Source of the DNA: Caldipriscus sp964426895
Lineage (GTDB): Bacteria > Hydrothermota > Hydrothermia > LBFQ01
Assembly (NCBI GenBank): GCA_964426895.1
Contig: CAYRSH010000018.1
Location: 1 to 26,165 of the forward strand
Length of the DNA: 26,165 bases
Reading direction: 5' to 3'
The first letter of the stretch is position 1; every line of letters begins with the position of its first letter. Of this stretch, positions 6,733-14,144 are shown one piece after another. The position numbers and the translations under genes were made by a program. Below the pieces are notes generated by a model. The model saw only the letters and a program-made list of their open reading frames with translations, made no database searches and was not told the origin of the DNA.

Positions 6733-7407
6733 ATGCCGTTTGTTATAGCATATTCCTTTATATCGGTTGATGAGGTGTATAAGGGTATGGATAAATACAC
6801 CATAGTGGATGTTAGGAGTAGTTATGAGTATAGGGTTGAGCATATAAAGGGGGCTATATCCGCACCCGTAAACGCCATTGAGGCCTATTTTGAAAAGGGC
6901 ATAATACCTTTGGATAAACCCATTGTTTTTTACTGCGCTTGCCCCCACCACCTATCCGAAATGGCGGCGAGTAAGGCGGAACTTTATGGGTTAAGGGAAG
7001 TGTATGTTTTAAACGAGGGGTTTTTCGGTTGGAGGGATAAGGGGTATCCAACCGAAGGTTTGAGAAAAGGGGAAAAGCCCAATACATTTGTTGCCGCGGG
7101 TTATGTTAAGAGAAATGGGGAGCCGGTTAAATTTACAAGGGTTTGGTTCATACACAAGCGCACGGGTCAAATGGAGGTGGCATATACCACAAACGACGGG
7201 TTTTATAAGTCGGATTGGAATTTCTTTGATATAAAACCCGGAGATACGGTTTTTGTGGCGATTGATATGCCAAAGGATTTTTCAATTTTGGTTTTACCCA
7301 AGAAAACGGGTAAAGTTTGGGGTAGTAGGGTTGATATTTTGGATGGAAAGGTTGTTAGCATGCCTACAAAATTGGTTAAAACATTGGAAGAAAAGGGTTT
7401 AATGTAA
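6733..7407 (+). CDS. Rhodanese domain (CxCPHH type) plus C-terminal beta-rich domain
   Basis: A 224-residue protein with two parts. Residues 5-115 are a rhodanese domain: TIVDVRSSYEYRVEHIKGA, then an active-site loop FYCACPHHLSEM and LNEGFFGWRDKGYP. The CxCP loop resembles the CxCPNE loop of rhodaneses attached to DedA-type membrane proteins rather than the CRSGNRS loop of the rhodanese at 469. From about 120 the chain is beta-rich (GYVKRNGEPVKFTRVWFIHK, VAYTTNDGFYKSDW) and recalls transthyretin- or carboxypeptidase-regulatory-like sandwiches; that likeness is weak. The start MPFVIAYSF is briefly hydrophobic, so export is possible. The start is set by the -10 box. It is followed 21 bases later by rho, and the functional link between them is unclear. 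Confidence 0.85.
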   Translation: MPFVIAYSFISVDEVYKGMDKYTIVDVRSSYEYRVEHIKGAISAPVNAIEAYFEKGIIPLDKPIVFYCACPHHLSEMAASKAELYGLREVYVLNEGFFGWRDKGYPTEGLRKGEKPNTFVAAGYVKRNGEPVKFTRVWFIHKRTGQMEVAYTTNDGFYKSDWNFFDIKPGDTVFVAIDMPKDFSILVLPKKTGKVWGSRVDILDGKVVSMPTKLVKTLEEKGLM

Positions 7408-7414
7408 TCTTAGC

Positions 7415-7423
7415 AAAAGGAGG
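7415..7423 (+). promoter_or_regulatory. Shine-Dalgarno of rho
   Basis: AAAAGGAGG ending five bases before the ATG at 7429, in the 21-base gap after the rhodanese gene. I see no -10 box here, so rho is probably read from the promoter at 6713. Confidence 0.8.
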
Positions 7424-7428
7424 TTCCC

Positions 7429-8706
7429 ATGCTGAGTTTAGAGGACCTAAAAGCCAAGCGTTTGTCGGAATTATACGAGTTGGCAAAGGAATACGGGATA
7501 GAGGACTATGCAGAACTGGACAAAGATACCCTAATAAAGAGAATCCTTGATGTAGAGGTTAGGAAAGAGGGCCTTGTATGGAAAGAGGGGGTTTTGGAGA
7601 TACACCCGGAAGGGTTTGGATTTTTAAGGTCCCCTTCAAACAACCTAATACCTTCAAGGGAAGATGCATATGTTTCCGCACAAATCATAAAGGCCTTGGG
7701 TTTAAGACCCGGGGATTATGTTGAGGGTTTCGCAAAACAACAGAGCGGCGAAAAAAACGACCCCATGGTTTATGTGGTTCGGGTTTCCGGATTTCCCGTT
7801 TCCCAGAGCAAAGCAAGACCCCTATTTGAAAAACTAACACCATTCTATCCCACGGAGAGGATAAAACTTGAAAATCCCGAGGATGACGATTTATCAATGA
7901 GGGTGGTGGATCTCTTCATTCCGGTTGGTAAGGGGCAGAGGGGTTTAATAGTTGCACCTCCCAGGTCCGGTAAAACCATACTATTACAAAAAATAGCAAA
8001 GGCCATTGTTAGGAATCACCCGGAGATACACTTAATAATCCTCCTAATAGATGAAAGACCGGAAGAGGTAACGGATTTTCAGAGGGTTGTACCCCAAGCG
8101 GAAATATTTTATTCAACTTTTGACATGTCCCCGGATAGGCACGCCCAACTAAGTGAATTGGTTTTGGAAAGGGCTAAAAGGTTGGTTGAGAACGGGAAGG
8201 ATGTGGTAATACTTTTGGACTCCCTTACGAGATTAACGAGGGCTTATAACCAGATAACCCCTTCAACCGGTAAAACCCTTTCCGGTGGAATTGAAGCATC
8301 CGCTTTTATAAAACCCAAAAAGTTCTTTGGTGCAGCGAGGAAAATAGAAGAGGGTGGAAGTTTAACCATCCTCGCCACGGCATTAATAGAAACGGGTTCC
8401 CGTATGGACGATGTGATATTTGAAGAGTTTAAGGGAACGGGCAATATGGAGTTGGTTTTGGATAGGAAACTGGCGGAAAGGAGGGTATTCCCAGCAATTG
8501 ACCTGTTTAGATCCGGGACGAGGAAGGAGGAACTCTTGCTTTCAAAATACACGCTTGAAAGGGTTTGGTTGTTAAGGAAAATAATATCGGATATGAACCC
8601 CGTTGAGGCCATGGAATTCGTATTAAACAGACTTAGTAAATATCCTACAAACGACGAGTTCTTGGCATCCCTTGATTATCAGGTTCTCACGGAGAAGGAG
8701 GGGTAG
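7429..8706 (+). CDS. rho: Transcription termination factor Rho
   Basis: A 425-residue hexameric RNA-dependent ATPase that ends transcription. The N-terminal helical Rho_N part (1-45) is followed by the cold-shock-like RNA-binding fold with EIHPEGFGFLRS (57-68), then the RecA-like motor: Walker A APPRSGKT (176-183), ERPEEVTDFQR, Walker B VVILLDSLTRLTRAYN, the R-loop GTGNMEL and the arginine-finger region FRSGTRKEELL. Length and motifs match standard Rho with no insertion. It has a strong ribosome site and sits in an operon between a rhodanese and a HAD hydrolase. Rho matters here because the many overlapping convergent genes show no intrinsic terminators. Confidence 0.97.
   Translation: MLSLEDLKAKRLSELYELAKEYGIEDYAELDKDTLIKRILDVEVRKEGLVWKEGVLEIHPEGFGFLRSPSNNLIPSREDAYVSAQIIKALGLRPGDYVEGFAKQQSGEKNDPMVYVVRVSGFPVSQSKARPLFEKLTPFYPTERIKLENPEDDDLSMRVVDLFIPVGKGQRGLIVAPPRSGKTILLQKIAKAIVRNHPEIHLIILLIDERPEEVTDFQRVVPQAEIFYSTFDMSPDRHAQLSELVLERAKRLVENGKDVVILLDSLTRLTRAYNQITPSTGKTLSGGIEASAFIKPKKFFGAARKIEEGGSLTILATALIETGSRMDDVIFEEFKGTGNMELVLDRKLAERRVFPAIDLFRSGTRKEELLLSKYTLERVWLLRKIISDMNPVEAMEFVLNRLSKYPTNDEFLASLDYQVLTEKEG
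8695..8701 (+). promoter_or_regulatory. Shine-Dalgarno that fixes the TTG start of the HAD gene
   Basis: AAGGAGG inside the last codons of rho, six bases before TTG 8708. It supports this start over the upstream in-frame codon near 8672, which would add an Arg-rich extension (RFSRRRRGR). Confidence 0.75.
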
Positions 8707-8707
8707 G

Positions 8708-9397
8708 TTGAAGATAAAGGCTATTATATTTGACCTTGACAATACGCTTGTTGATTTTATGAGGATGAAGAGGGAGGCGGTTAGAGCGGCCGCGGAGGCA
8801 ATGGTGGGTGCGGGTTTGAGGATGTCGCCGGATGAAGTTTACAACGAGATTTTCAAAATATACGAAAAGGAAGGGATAGAAGACCAGTTTGTTTTTAACA
8901 AACTTTTGGAAAAACTTTTGGGTAGGGTTGATTGGCATATATTAGCCGCGGGGGTTGTGGCTTATAGAAAGGCAAAGGAGGCCAATTTAAGGCCATACCC
9001 CTATGTAAAGCAAACCCTCGTAGAACTTTTAAGGAGGGGATATAAACTCGGCGTGGTTTCCGACGCTCCAAGATTACAGGCATGGACGAGACTAGTGGAA
9101 TCATCCTTAGATTCCTTTTTTGATGTGGTTATCACATATGAGGATACATTTGAGAGGAAACCGAGTGCCGCCCCATTTAAAAAGGCCCTTGAAATGCTTG
9201 GAGTTGATAACCCATCAGAAAGCGTTATGGTTGGGGATTGGGCGGAAAGGGATGTGCTGGGGGCAAAATCCATAGGTATGATAACCGTTTTTGCTAAATA
9301 TGGGGATACATTTGGAACGGTAAATTCGGGTGCTGATTTTGAAATAGACTATCCCTTGGAACTATTGGATGTATTGGAAAAAATGGAAAAATCTTAA
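8708..9397 (+). CDS. HAD superfamily hydrolase, subfamily IA
   Basis: About 229 residues from a TTG start: MKIKAIIFDLDNTLVDF carries the nucleophile Asp9 and acid Asp11. A helical cap follows (about 18-85), then VVSDAP (motif II), a Lys in FERKPS (motif III) and VGDWAERDVLGAK (motif IV). Such enzymes dephosphorylate small metabolites, and the substrate cannot be told from the sequence. The pattern is closest to the archaeal-type HAD-IA proteins with a C1 cap. The TTG sits two bases after the rho stop with a good ribosome site. Its end overlaps the convergent nadE by four bases. Confidence 0.9.
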   Translation: MKIKAIIFDLDNTLVDFMRMKREAVRAAAEAMVGAGLRMSPDEVYNEIFKIYEKEGIEDQFVFNKLLEKLLGRVDWHILAAGVVAYRKAKEANLRPYPYVKQTLVELLRRGYKLGVVSDAPRLQAWTRLVESSLDSFFDVVITYEDTFERKPSAAPFKKALEMLGVDNPSESVMVGDWAERDVLGAKSIGMITVFAKYGDTFGTVNSGADFEIDYPLELLDVLEKMEKS

Positions 9398-10230
9398 ACT
9401 CCCCAATCCCTTGGGGCTATAAACTCGTAGTTAATGCTAACGGATGAAACCTTCGCTATTATTGGCGGTTTCCTCTTAAACTGGTTTTTCCTCAAAAGTT
9501 CCCAAACCCTATCAACCCTTTCCTTTCCATACAATTCGTATAATTCCTCGGGTTTTCTCAGGTTTTCAACTATTTCCCTTAATATCGCATCGGCTTCGTA
9601 ATAAGAAAGTCCGAGTTCCTCCTCATCCGTTTGCCCCGGCCATAAATCTGCGGTGGGTTTCTTTTTAATTATCCTTTCCGGAACACCCAAATATTTTGCC
9701 AGTTCCCAAACTTCGGTTTTGTAAAGGTCCCCTAAGGGATTTATGGCATACGCCAAATCACCGTATATGGTTCCATACCCCAATAACAGTTCCGTTTTGT
9801 TTGATGTGCCAACAACCATTCCATTTACCTCTGCACTCCTATCATAAAGGACTATCATCCTTAATCGGGCCAAAACATTCCCTATGCGGTTTTTATCCTT
9901 TATGTTTAACCCTTGAATTATTGGGTCCGCGAACGGTGTTATATCTATAACCTTTGGTTCAACACCGAGTTCTTTGCAAACCAAAAGGGCATCTTCTACG
10001 GATTCCTTTGAGGATGTTTTATAGGGTAATATCAGAAAATCGCAATTCCCTTTCCCCAAAGCCTCCACCATTAAATACGCCACGGTTGCGGAATCCACAC
10101 CACCGGATAAACCCAGAACACCTTTTTTTAATCCGAATTTACTAATTTCTTCCCTTATAAATTCCACCAACGCCCGTTTAATTATTTCAAGGTTGTCCAA
10201 GGCGGATATTGTAAGGATGGAAGGTTCCAC
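9394..10230 (-). CDS. nadE: Ammonia-dependent NAD+ synthetase NadE
   Basis: A 278-residue N-type ATP pyrophosphatase that amidates nicotinic acid adenine dinucleotide to NAD+. PP-loop LSGGVDSATVAYL (41-53), then GTSNKTELLLGYGTIYGD, INPLGDLYKTEVWELAKYLGVP and KKPTADLWPGQTDEEELG are all diagnostic. There is no nitrilase-like glutaminase domain, so it uses free ammonia. The open frame extends to 10434, but that stretch overlaps the divergent S13 gene and its promoter. I place the start at GTG 10230, which gives the family length with SGGVDS near residue 45. The -35 box of the divergent promoter directly abuts this start codon. The start is likely rather than certain. Confidence 0.92.
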   Translation of the reverse strand: MEPSILTISALDNLEIIKRALVEFIREEISKFGLKKGVLGLSGGVDSATVAYLMVEALGKGNCDFLILPYKTSSKESVEDALLVCKELGVEPKVIDITPFADPIIQGLNIKDKNRIGNVLARLRMIVLYDRSAEVNGMVVGTSNKTELLLGYGTIYGDLAYAINPLGDLYKTEVWELAKYLGVPERIIKKKPTADLWPGQTDEEELGLSYYEADAILREIVENLRKPEELYELYGKERVDRVWELLRKNQFKRKPPIIAKVSSVSINYEFIAPRDWGV

Positions 10231-10259
10231 TTGTAAAACACAAAACCCAACCTTATAAT
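10231..10259 (+). promoter_or_regulatory. Sigma-70-like promoter TTGTAA-17-TATAAT for the S13 peptidase gene
   Basis: TTGTAA at 10231-10236, 17-base spacer, TATAAT at 10254-10259 within CCTTATAAT. The ATG follows nine bases later at 10269. This is the best complete promoter in the window. Confidence 0.75.
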
Positions 10260-10260
10260 A
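10255..10260 (-). promoter_or_regulatory. Possible -10 box for nadE, back to back with the S13 promoter
   Basis: TATTAT on the minus strand overlaps the plus-strand TATAAT. It lies 24 bases before GTG 10230, longer than at other genes here, so nadE would have a short leader. No ribosome site is visible in it. Confidence 0.3.
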
Positions 10261-10268
10261 CCCTATTG

Positions 10269-11411
10269 ATGTGGATGGTTTCTTATATTTCGGAAATTTG
10301 GTTGGATAATAGGAGTTGTGAGGTTCATAGGGAATACTTTTCGGAAGAATATGTAATACCCGCTTCAACTTTGAAATCCCTATGGGCCATTGTACTTTTA
10401 AACGGATTGGGTGAAAATTACAGAATACCCACAATTTTTGCCATAAAAAAGGATACCCTGTTTATAAGGTTTAACGGGGATCCAACCCTACGGTTCTCAA
10501 CCCTTGACTCCATATTGACGGATAAGATGTCTCACATTAATTCCAAACGCGTAAAGGTCGTTATATCCTTTCCCAAATGGGGGGAGAGGTATGGATACGG
10601 TTGGGCATGGGAGGACATAGATAGGGGATATATAACACCCATAACTCCAATATCAATAAATTACGGTAAGGTTTCAGAGGATACTACTCTTAGCATATAC
10701 ATTGGAAATGTTCGGGAAGAAACCTTTACGGATAGCGCGGTTTATATTCCGAGGAACGATTACAGGTATAGGGATCCTTTAAAGTTCGTAGAGCATATTG
10801 TTAAAAAGGTTGCAAATGATGTGGGTAAGGGGGTTAGAATCGCTATCTCAGAGGGTGATATGCCGGATTTAAGTGGGTTTGAAGCGGACACTATATACAG
10901 CCCAACATTAGTTGATATGTTAAGGCCAACCCTGTATTACAGCATAAACTTTATGGCGGATATGCTTGTTGCCCATTATTCAAAGGGTCTATCAAATGCG
11001 GGGGATATGTTTAAAGGGTTTATGGAAAAACTGGGAATGGGTGGCGATGCGTATATTTTTGACGGTTCGGGACTTTCAAGGTATAACCTCATAAGGGCTA
11101 GGGACGCGGCGTTTATAATGTGTGCGGGTTCAAAGGGTTTAAGCGAGTACGCGTTAAACATATTTCCATCCCCCGGAGAGGGAACGCTCAGAATGAGGTT
11201 AAGGGAACTCGGGGAAAGGGTTCATGCCAAAACGGGAACACTATTTGGTGTTTCGGCCTTATTGGGGTTTTATAGGGGATGTAATGAGGAGTATGTATTT
11301 GGAATATTCGTCCAAAACTATCCTTTAACGAAAAAGGCGAGAGAGGAGATTGACAACTTGGTGCGCACTTATGGGGGTATTTTGGATTGCGGGAGGGTTG
11401 AGGCAAAATGA
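10269..11411 (+). CDS. Peptidase S13 (PBP4-type D-Ala-D-Ala carboxypeptidase), short form
   Basis: A 380-residue serine penicillin-binding protein with all three active-site motifs: SxxK as PASTLK (Ser33, Lys36), SxN as YYSINF (Ser225-Asn227) and KTG as HAKTGTL (321-323), plus FDGSGLSRYN, typical of S13. It would trim or cut peptidoglycan peptides. It is shorter than E. coli DacB (about 480 residues) but still has a large middle section between SxxK and SxN. The N-terminus MWMVSYISEIWLDNRS has only seven hydrophobic residues and no usual signal peptide, though the enzyme should act outside the membrane. The start cannot lie much further upstream because the TATAAT box ends nine bases before the ATG. 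It overlaps the DUF3108 gene by four bases. Confidence 0.9.
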   Translation: MWMVSYISEIWLDNRSCEVHREYFSEEYVIPASTLKSLWAIVLLNGLGENYRIPTIFAIKKDTLFIRFNGDPTLRFSTLDSILTDKMSHINSKRVKVVISFPKWGERYGYGWAWEDIDRGYITPITPISINYGKVSEDTTLSIYIGNVREETFTDSAVYIPRNDYRYRDPLKFVEHIVKKVANDVGKGVRIAISEGDMPDLSGFEADTIYSPTLVDMLRPTLYYSINFMADMLVAHYSKGLSNAGDMFKGFMEKLGMGGDAYIFDGSGLSRYNLIRARDAAFIMCAGSKGLSEYALNIFPSPGEGTLRMRLRELGERVHAKTGTLFGVSALLGFYRGCNEEYVFGIFVQNYPLTKKAREEIDNLVRTYGGILDCGRVEAK

Positions 11412-12061
11412 TATTCATTATCACATTTTTTGAGCCGGAGACCTTGGTTTTTGATGCAAAGTTTGGGCCTTTTAAAGCGGGAAAACTCCAAATGGTTAGT
11501 TCTGGTAAAACCACATGGAAGGGAAAGGAGATTTATGAGTTCAAGTTATTGGCGGATGGTGGTGTTCCCTTTTTTAGGATACACGATACGATTTTAAGCA
11601 TAACGGATTTAAACCTAAAACCCCTTTTGTATAAAAAAGTTCAACACGAGGGGAATTACCACTATTGGGGCTGGATAGCATACGACCACTATAACGGAAA
11701 GGCCTTATACCATTACGGTAAAAGCCTTGATATTCCCAAGGGGAGTTTAGACCCATTAACATTGGTATATGTTGCGAGGACACTAAATTACGATTCTCAA
11801 AGGGTTTTTAAGTTCCCCTACCATGTGGATGAGATTACGGAAACGGTTAAGGTAAAGGTTATTGGTGAGGAAAGGGTTAAAACACCCGTAGGGGAATTTG
11901 ACTGTTGGATAGTTATGCCCGAGTTAAAATCCGGTAAGAATATATTCGGTGGTGAAGGTGGAATGAAGGTTTGGATTTCAAAAGAAGAGAGGATTCCGGT
12001 TAAGGTTGAGGCTAAAATGGTTTTTGGTTCGGCTGTTGGGGTTTTGGTTAAAAGGAAATAA
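11408..12061 (+). CDS. DUF3108 envelope protein
   Basis: A 217-residue beta-rich protein with DUF3108 features: FGPFKAGKLQM near the start, RIHDTILSITDLNLKPLLYKK, HEGNYHYWG, then DPLTLVYVAR and a second half ending in MKVWISKEERIPVKVEAKM. The family is periplasmic and beta-sheet-rich, related in shape to lipoprotein carriers, without a defined role. The N-terminus MIFIITFFEPE has only about eight hydrophobic residues before the domain. It overlaps the S13 gene (ATGA) and probably shares its role at the cell wall or outer membrane (inference). It ends four bases from the end of convergent thyX. Confidence 0.85.
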   Translation: MIFIITFFEPETLVFDAKFGPFKAGKLQMVSSGKTTWKGKEIYEFKLLADGGVPFFRIHDTILSITDLNLKPLLYKKVQHEGNYHYWGWIAYDHYNGKALYHYGKSLDIPKGSLDPLTLVYVARTLNYDSQRVFKFPYHVDEITETVKVKVIGEERVKTPVGEFDCWIVMPELKSGKNIFGGEGGMKVWISKEERIPVKVEAKMVFGSAVGVLVKRK

Positions 12062-12065
12062 AAAA

Positions 12066-12785
12066 TTAAGGTTTTTTTCTCCCGAGTTTTTCCCAACTTT
12101 CGGCGGTCCAAGGCATTTTTTCCTTAAAGATCAAGAATATAATATTTGCGTATTGCCGTATTTCGTACTGGGCATCCTCGGCCATCCTTAACCTGAGGAA
12201 GTTCATTAAACTCCTCGCATTAACCGTCCAATAGAATTGCGTATATATACCAATGGGTAAAACCGCCCTCGCCAATTCCCTCGCCACCCCGCTTTCCAAG
12301 AGTTGCCTGTAAATTGAGTAAGTATATTCGTAAGCCTTGGAAAAAAGGCTCAGGAGTTGTGATTCGTTTTCAAACTCGGCAAATTCGCTCGCCTGTCTGT
12401 TGCTTTTTGATTGCCTCCTCAACTTTTCGGGGATATAAAACTCATCCTTAACCTCAACATACCTTTGACTTATCTCGTTATAAGAGGCCATCCTATGCCT
12501 AAACCATTCCCTCGCCACGAATATGGGGCATTTCACATGGAATTTAAAAACGCTGTGCTCAAAGGGTGTGCCGTGCTCGTGTTCCATAAGGTAATGTATG
12601 AGTTTTCTATCCTTTTCGGGCGTTTTTATACCCTGACCCAACGAAACCCTCGCAGCCTGAACCACCGCCAAATCACCACCCAAGAAATCAACAAGCCTAA
12701 CAAAACCTTTATCAAGGATATTATAAGAACCGCAATTTTCACAGGGGAAACCATCAACATCCTTACCGCATGCATTACAAACCAT
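12066..12785 (-). CDS. thyX: Flavin-dependent thymidylate synthase ThyX with N-terminal zinc ribbon
   Basis: A 239-residue ThyX, which makes dTMP from dUMP using FAD, NADPH and methylene-tetrahydrofolate. The signature RHRMASYNEISQRY lies at 96-109, preceded by HGTPFEH and followed by ARAVLPIG and NARSLMNFLRLR. Before the normal start of the fold (KGFVRLVDFLGGD) are about 25 extra residues with CNACG (Cys3, Cys6) and CENCG (Cys15, Cys18), a small zinc-ribbon-like knuckle. I chose the ATG at 12785 because TATAAT ends nine bases upstream; the longer frame to 12818 would cross that promoter. I see no thyA in the window. Confidence 0.93.
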   Translation of the reverse strand: MVCNACGKDVDGFPCENCGSYNILDKGFVRLVDFLGGDLAVVQAARVSLGQGIKTPEKDRKLIHYLMEHEHGTPFEHSVFKFHVKCPIFVAREWFRHRMASYNEISQRYVEVKDEFYIPEKLRRQSKSNRQASEFAEFENESQLLSLFSKAYEYTYSIYRQLLESGVARELARAVLPIGIYTQFYWTVNARSLMNFLRLRMAEDAQYEIRQYANIIFLIFKEKMPWTAESWEKLGRKKP

Positions 12786-12794
12786 AAAACGGGA

Positions 12795-12822
12795 ATTATA
12801 ACTTTGCAAAGGGAACATTCAA
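12795..12822 (-). promoter_or_regulatory. Promoter TTGAAT-16-TATAAT for thyX
   Basis: On the minus strand, TTGAAT at 12822-12817, 16-base spacer, TATAAT at 12800-12795, then nine bases to the ATG at 12785. This favours the start that keeps the zinc ribbon and drops the upstream MFPLQSYNSRF. Confidence 0.7.
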
Positions 12823-12836
12823 AAACCTAACGGGGG

Positions 12837-12842
12837 TAAAAT
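12837..12842 (+). promoter_or_regulatory. -10 box TAAAAT, leaderless promoter for the UPF0173 gene
   Basis: TAAAAT eight bases before the ATG at 12851, divergent from the thyX promoter. No clear -35. Confidence 0.5.
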
Positions 12843-12850
12843 ATCAGACT

Positions 12851-13516
12851 ATGGTAAAGATAACATACTTGGGGCATTCGGCTTTCAAAATAGAAGGTAG
12901 CAAAGTCATATTTATAGACCCGTTTATTAGTGGGAACCCGAAATCGCCAATAGGGGATGTTAATAAGGTTGATAAGGCGGATGTGGTTATAGTTACCCAT
13001 GACCACGGGGATCACGGTTTTGAGGATGCCGTTAAGATATGCAAAAAAACCGGGGCATATTTTGTATCCCAATACGAACTGGTGATTAAATCCGGCCTTC
13101 AAAAGGTTGAACCTATGAATATAGGTGGATTTGTGAATGTAGGGGGCTTGGGTGTTGAGGTTGCCTTCACCCCCGCTTGGCACACCGCACAACTCGGAGA
13201 TCCCACAGGTGTTATAGTTAAAATTGACGGAAAAACCGTATACCACGCGGGGGATACAGGCCTGTTTTCCGATATGAAACTCATAGGGGAACTTTACAAA
13301 CCCGATTTGGCACTCCTCCCCATAGGGGGCAGATTTACTATGGATGTCTTCCAAGCCGCAAAGGCCGTTGAGTTTATATCGCCAAAGTATGTGATACCAA
13401 TGCACTACAACACATTTGACCTAATAAAGGCGGATCCCGAAGAGTTTAAAAAGTTGGTAGGCGATAAAGCCCAGGTGGTGATATTAAACCCCGGAGAGAG
13501 TTTTGAAATATGGTAG
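12851..13516 (+). CDS. UPF0173 metal-dependent hydrolase (metallo-beta-lactamase fold)
   Basis: A 221-residue MBL-fold protein: TYLGHSAFKIEG at the start, metal-binding HDHGDH (50-55), TPAWHTAQLGD, YHAGDTGLF and MHYNTF near the end supply the expected His/Asp ligands. The family (UPF0173, YtkL-like) is widespread in bacteria and archaea, and its substrate is not firmly known. The ATG at 12851 is eight bases after a TAAAAT box. Its end overlaps phoU by seven bases, so the two are co-transcribed, which may hint at a link to phosphate metabolism (inference only). Confidence 0.92.
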   Translation: MVKITYLGHSAFKIEGSKVIFIDPFISGNPKSPIGDVNKVDKADVVIVTHDHGDHGFEDAVKICKKTGAYFVSQYELVIKSGLQKVEPMNIGGFVNVGGLGVEVAFTPAWHTAQLGDPTGVIVKIDGKTVYHAGDTGLFSDMKLIGELYKPDLALLPIGGRFTMDVFQAAKAVEFISPKYVIPMHYNTFDLIKADPEEFKKLVGDKAQVVILNPGESFEIW

Positions 13517-14133
13517 AAACGGCCTTATACGAAATACAATCAAAACTTGACGAGATGTACTCCCTAACGGTTGAAATGATAGAATTGTGTATGGAATCGT
13601 ATGAGGAAACCATGCAAAGGGAGAAAAGGGTCAATGAGCTTGAAGTAGAGATAGACGAACTCATAGTCCAAACATTAGCACTCTATCAGCCAGAAGCAAC
13701 ACATTTAAGGGAACTCTTAATGGCTCTGAAGATAAACAACGATATAGAGAGGATAGCGGATCACGCCGAAAATGTGGCAAGGGATATGAAGGTTTTAAAA
13801 GAAAAAGGGGTAAACCTCGGAGAGTTTAACGAGGATTTGAAAATTATAAGGGAACTCGCCAAGAAATCCTTTGTTGAGGTTTACTCCTCTTTCAAAAACA
13901 GGGATGCCGAATTGGCTTTACAGATAATAAAATCCGATGAGGTGATAGACAGGTTTAGGGATAGGATCCTAAACAAGGCGGTAAAAGCCCTTGAAACCGA
14001 AACCGCCTTAAAGGTAGTAAGTATAGCCCAAAATTTTGAGAGGATTGCGGACCTTTCAACAAACATAGCGGAGGATGTGATATTCATAACCCGTGGTGAA
14101 ATTGTTAAACACGGAAAATATATACAACCTTAG
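13510..14133 (+). CDS. phoU: PhoU-family phosphate signalling/metal-binding protein
   Basis: A 207-residue all-helical protein with two PhoU repeats. Each carries the metal-binding E-R-I-A-D signature: NDIERIADHAENVA in the first and NFERIADLSTNIAEDVIF in the second. PhoU links phosphate uptake by Pst to PhoR signalling and limits phosphate import. No pst transporter or phoBR genes are nearby; it sits instead in an operon with a UPF0173 hydrolase. The ATG at 13510 lies inside the end of that gene. Its TAG stop forms the first bases of the TAGAAT box of the next promoter. Confidence 0.9.
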   Translation: MVETALYEIQSKLDEMYSLTVEMIELCMESYEETMQREKRVNELEVEIDELIVQTLALYQPEATHLRELLMALKINNDIERIADHAENVARDMKVLKEKGVNLGEFNEDLKIIRELAKKSFVEVYSSFKNRDAELALQIIKSDEVIDRFRDRILNKAVKALETETALKVVSIAQNFERIADLSTNIAEDVIFITRGEIVKHGKYIQP

Positions 14134-14136
14134 AAT
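14128..14136 (+). promoter_or_regulatory. Extended -10 CCTTAGAAT, leaderless promoter for the KorA-type gene
   Basis: CCTTAGAAT spans the phoU stop codon (TAG 14131-14133). Eight bases separate it from the ATG at 14145. No clear -35; upstream sequence is the end of phoU. Confidence 0.6.
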
Positions 14137-14144
14137 AACCAGTT

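Noticed and set aside
6672..6803. Longer N-terminus for PanB
   Set aside because: The extra 44 residues cross two promoters and the divergent gene. The IGYYKV in it is only the reverse reading of AACCTTATAATA; the same artefact appears in the NadE extension.
10231..10434. Longer N-terminus for NadE
   Set aside because: It overlaps the S13 peptidase gene and has no NadE homology; GTG 10230 gives the normal length.
12786..12818. Longer start for ThyX (MFPLQSYNSRF)
   Set aside because: It would include the TATAAT box; the ATG at 12785 sits at the usual nine-base spacing.
12827..13405. Minus-strand open frame of 192 codons
   Set aside because: It is antisense to the UPF0173 gene, whose HDHGDH and other ligands are unmistakable, and shows no family features.
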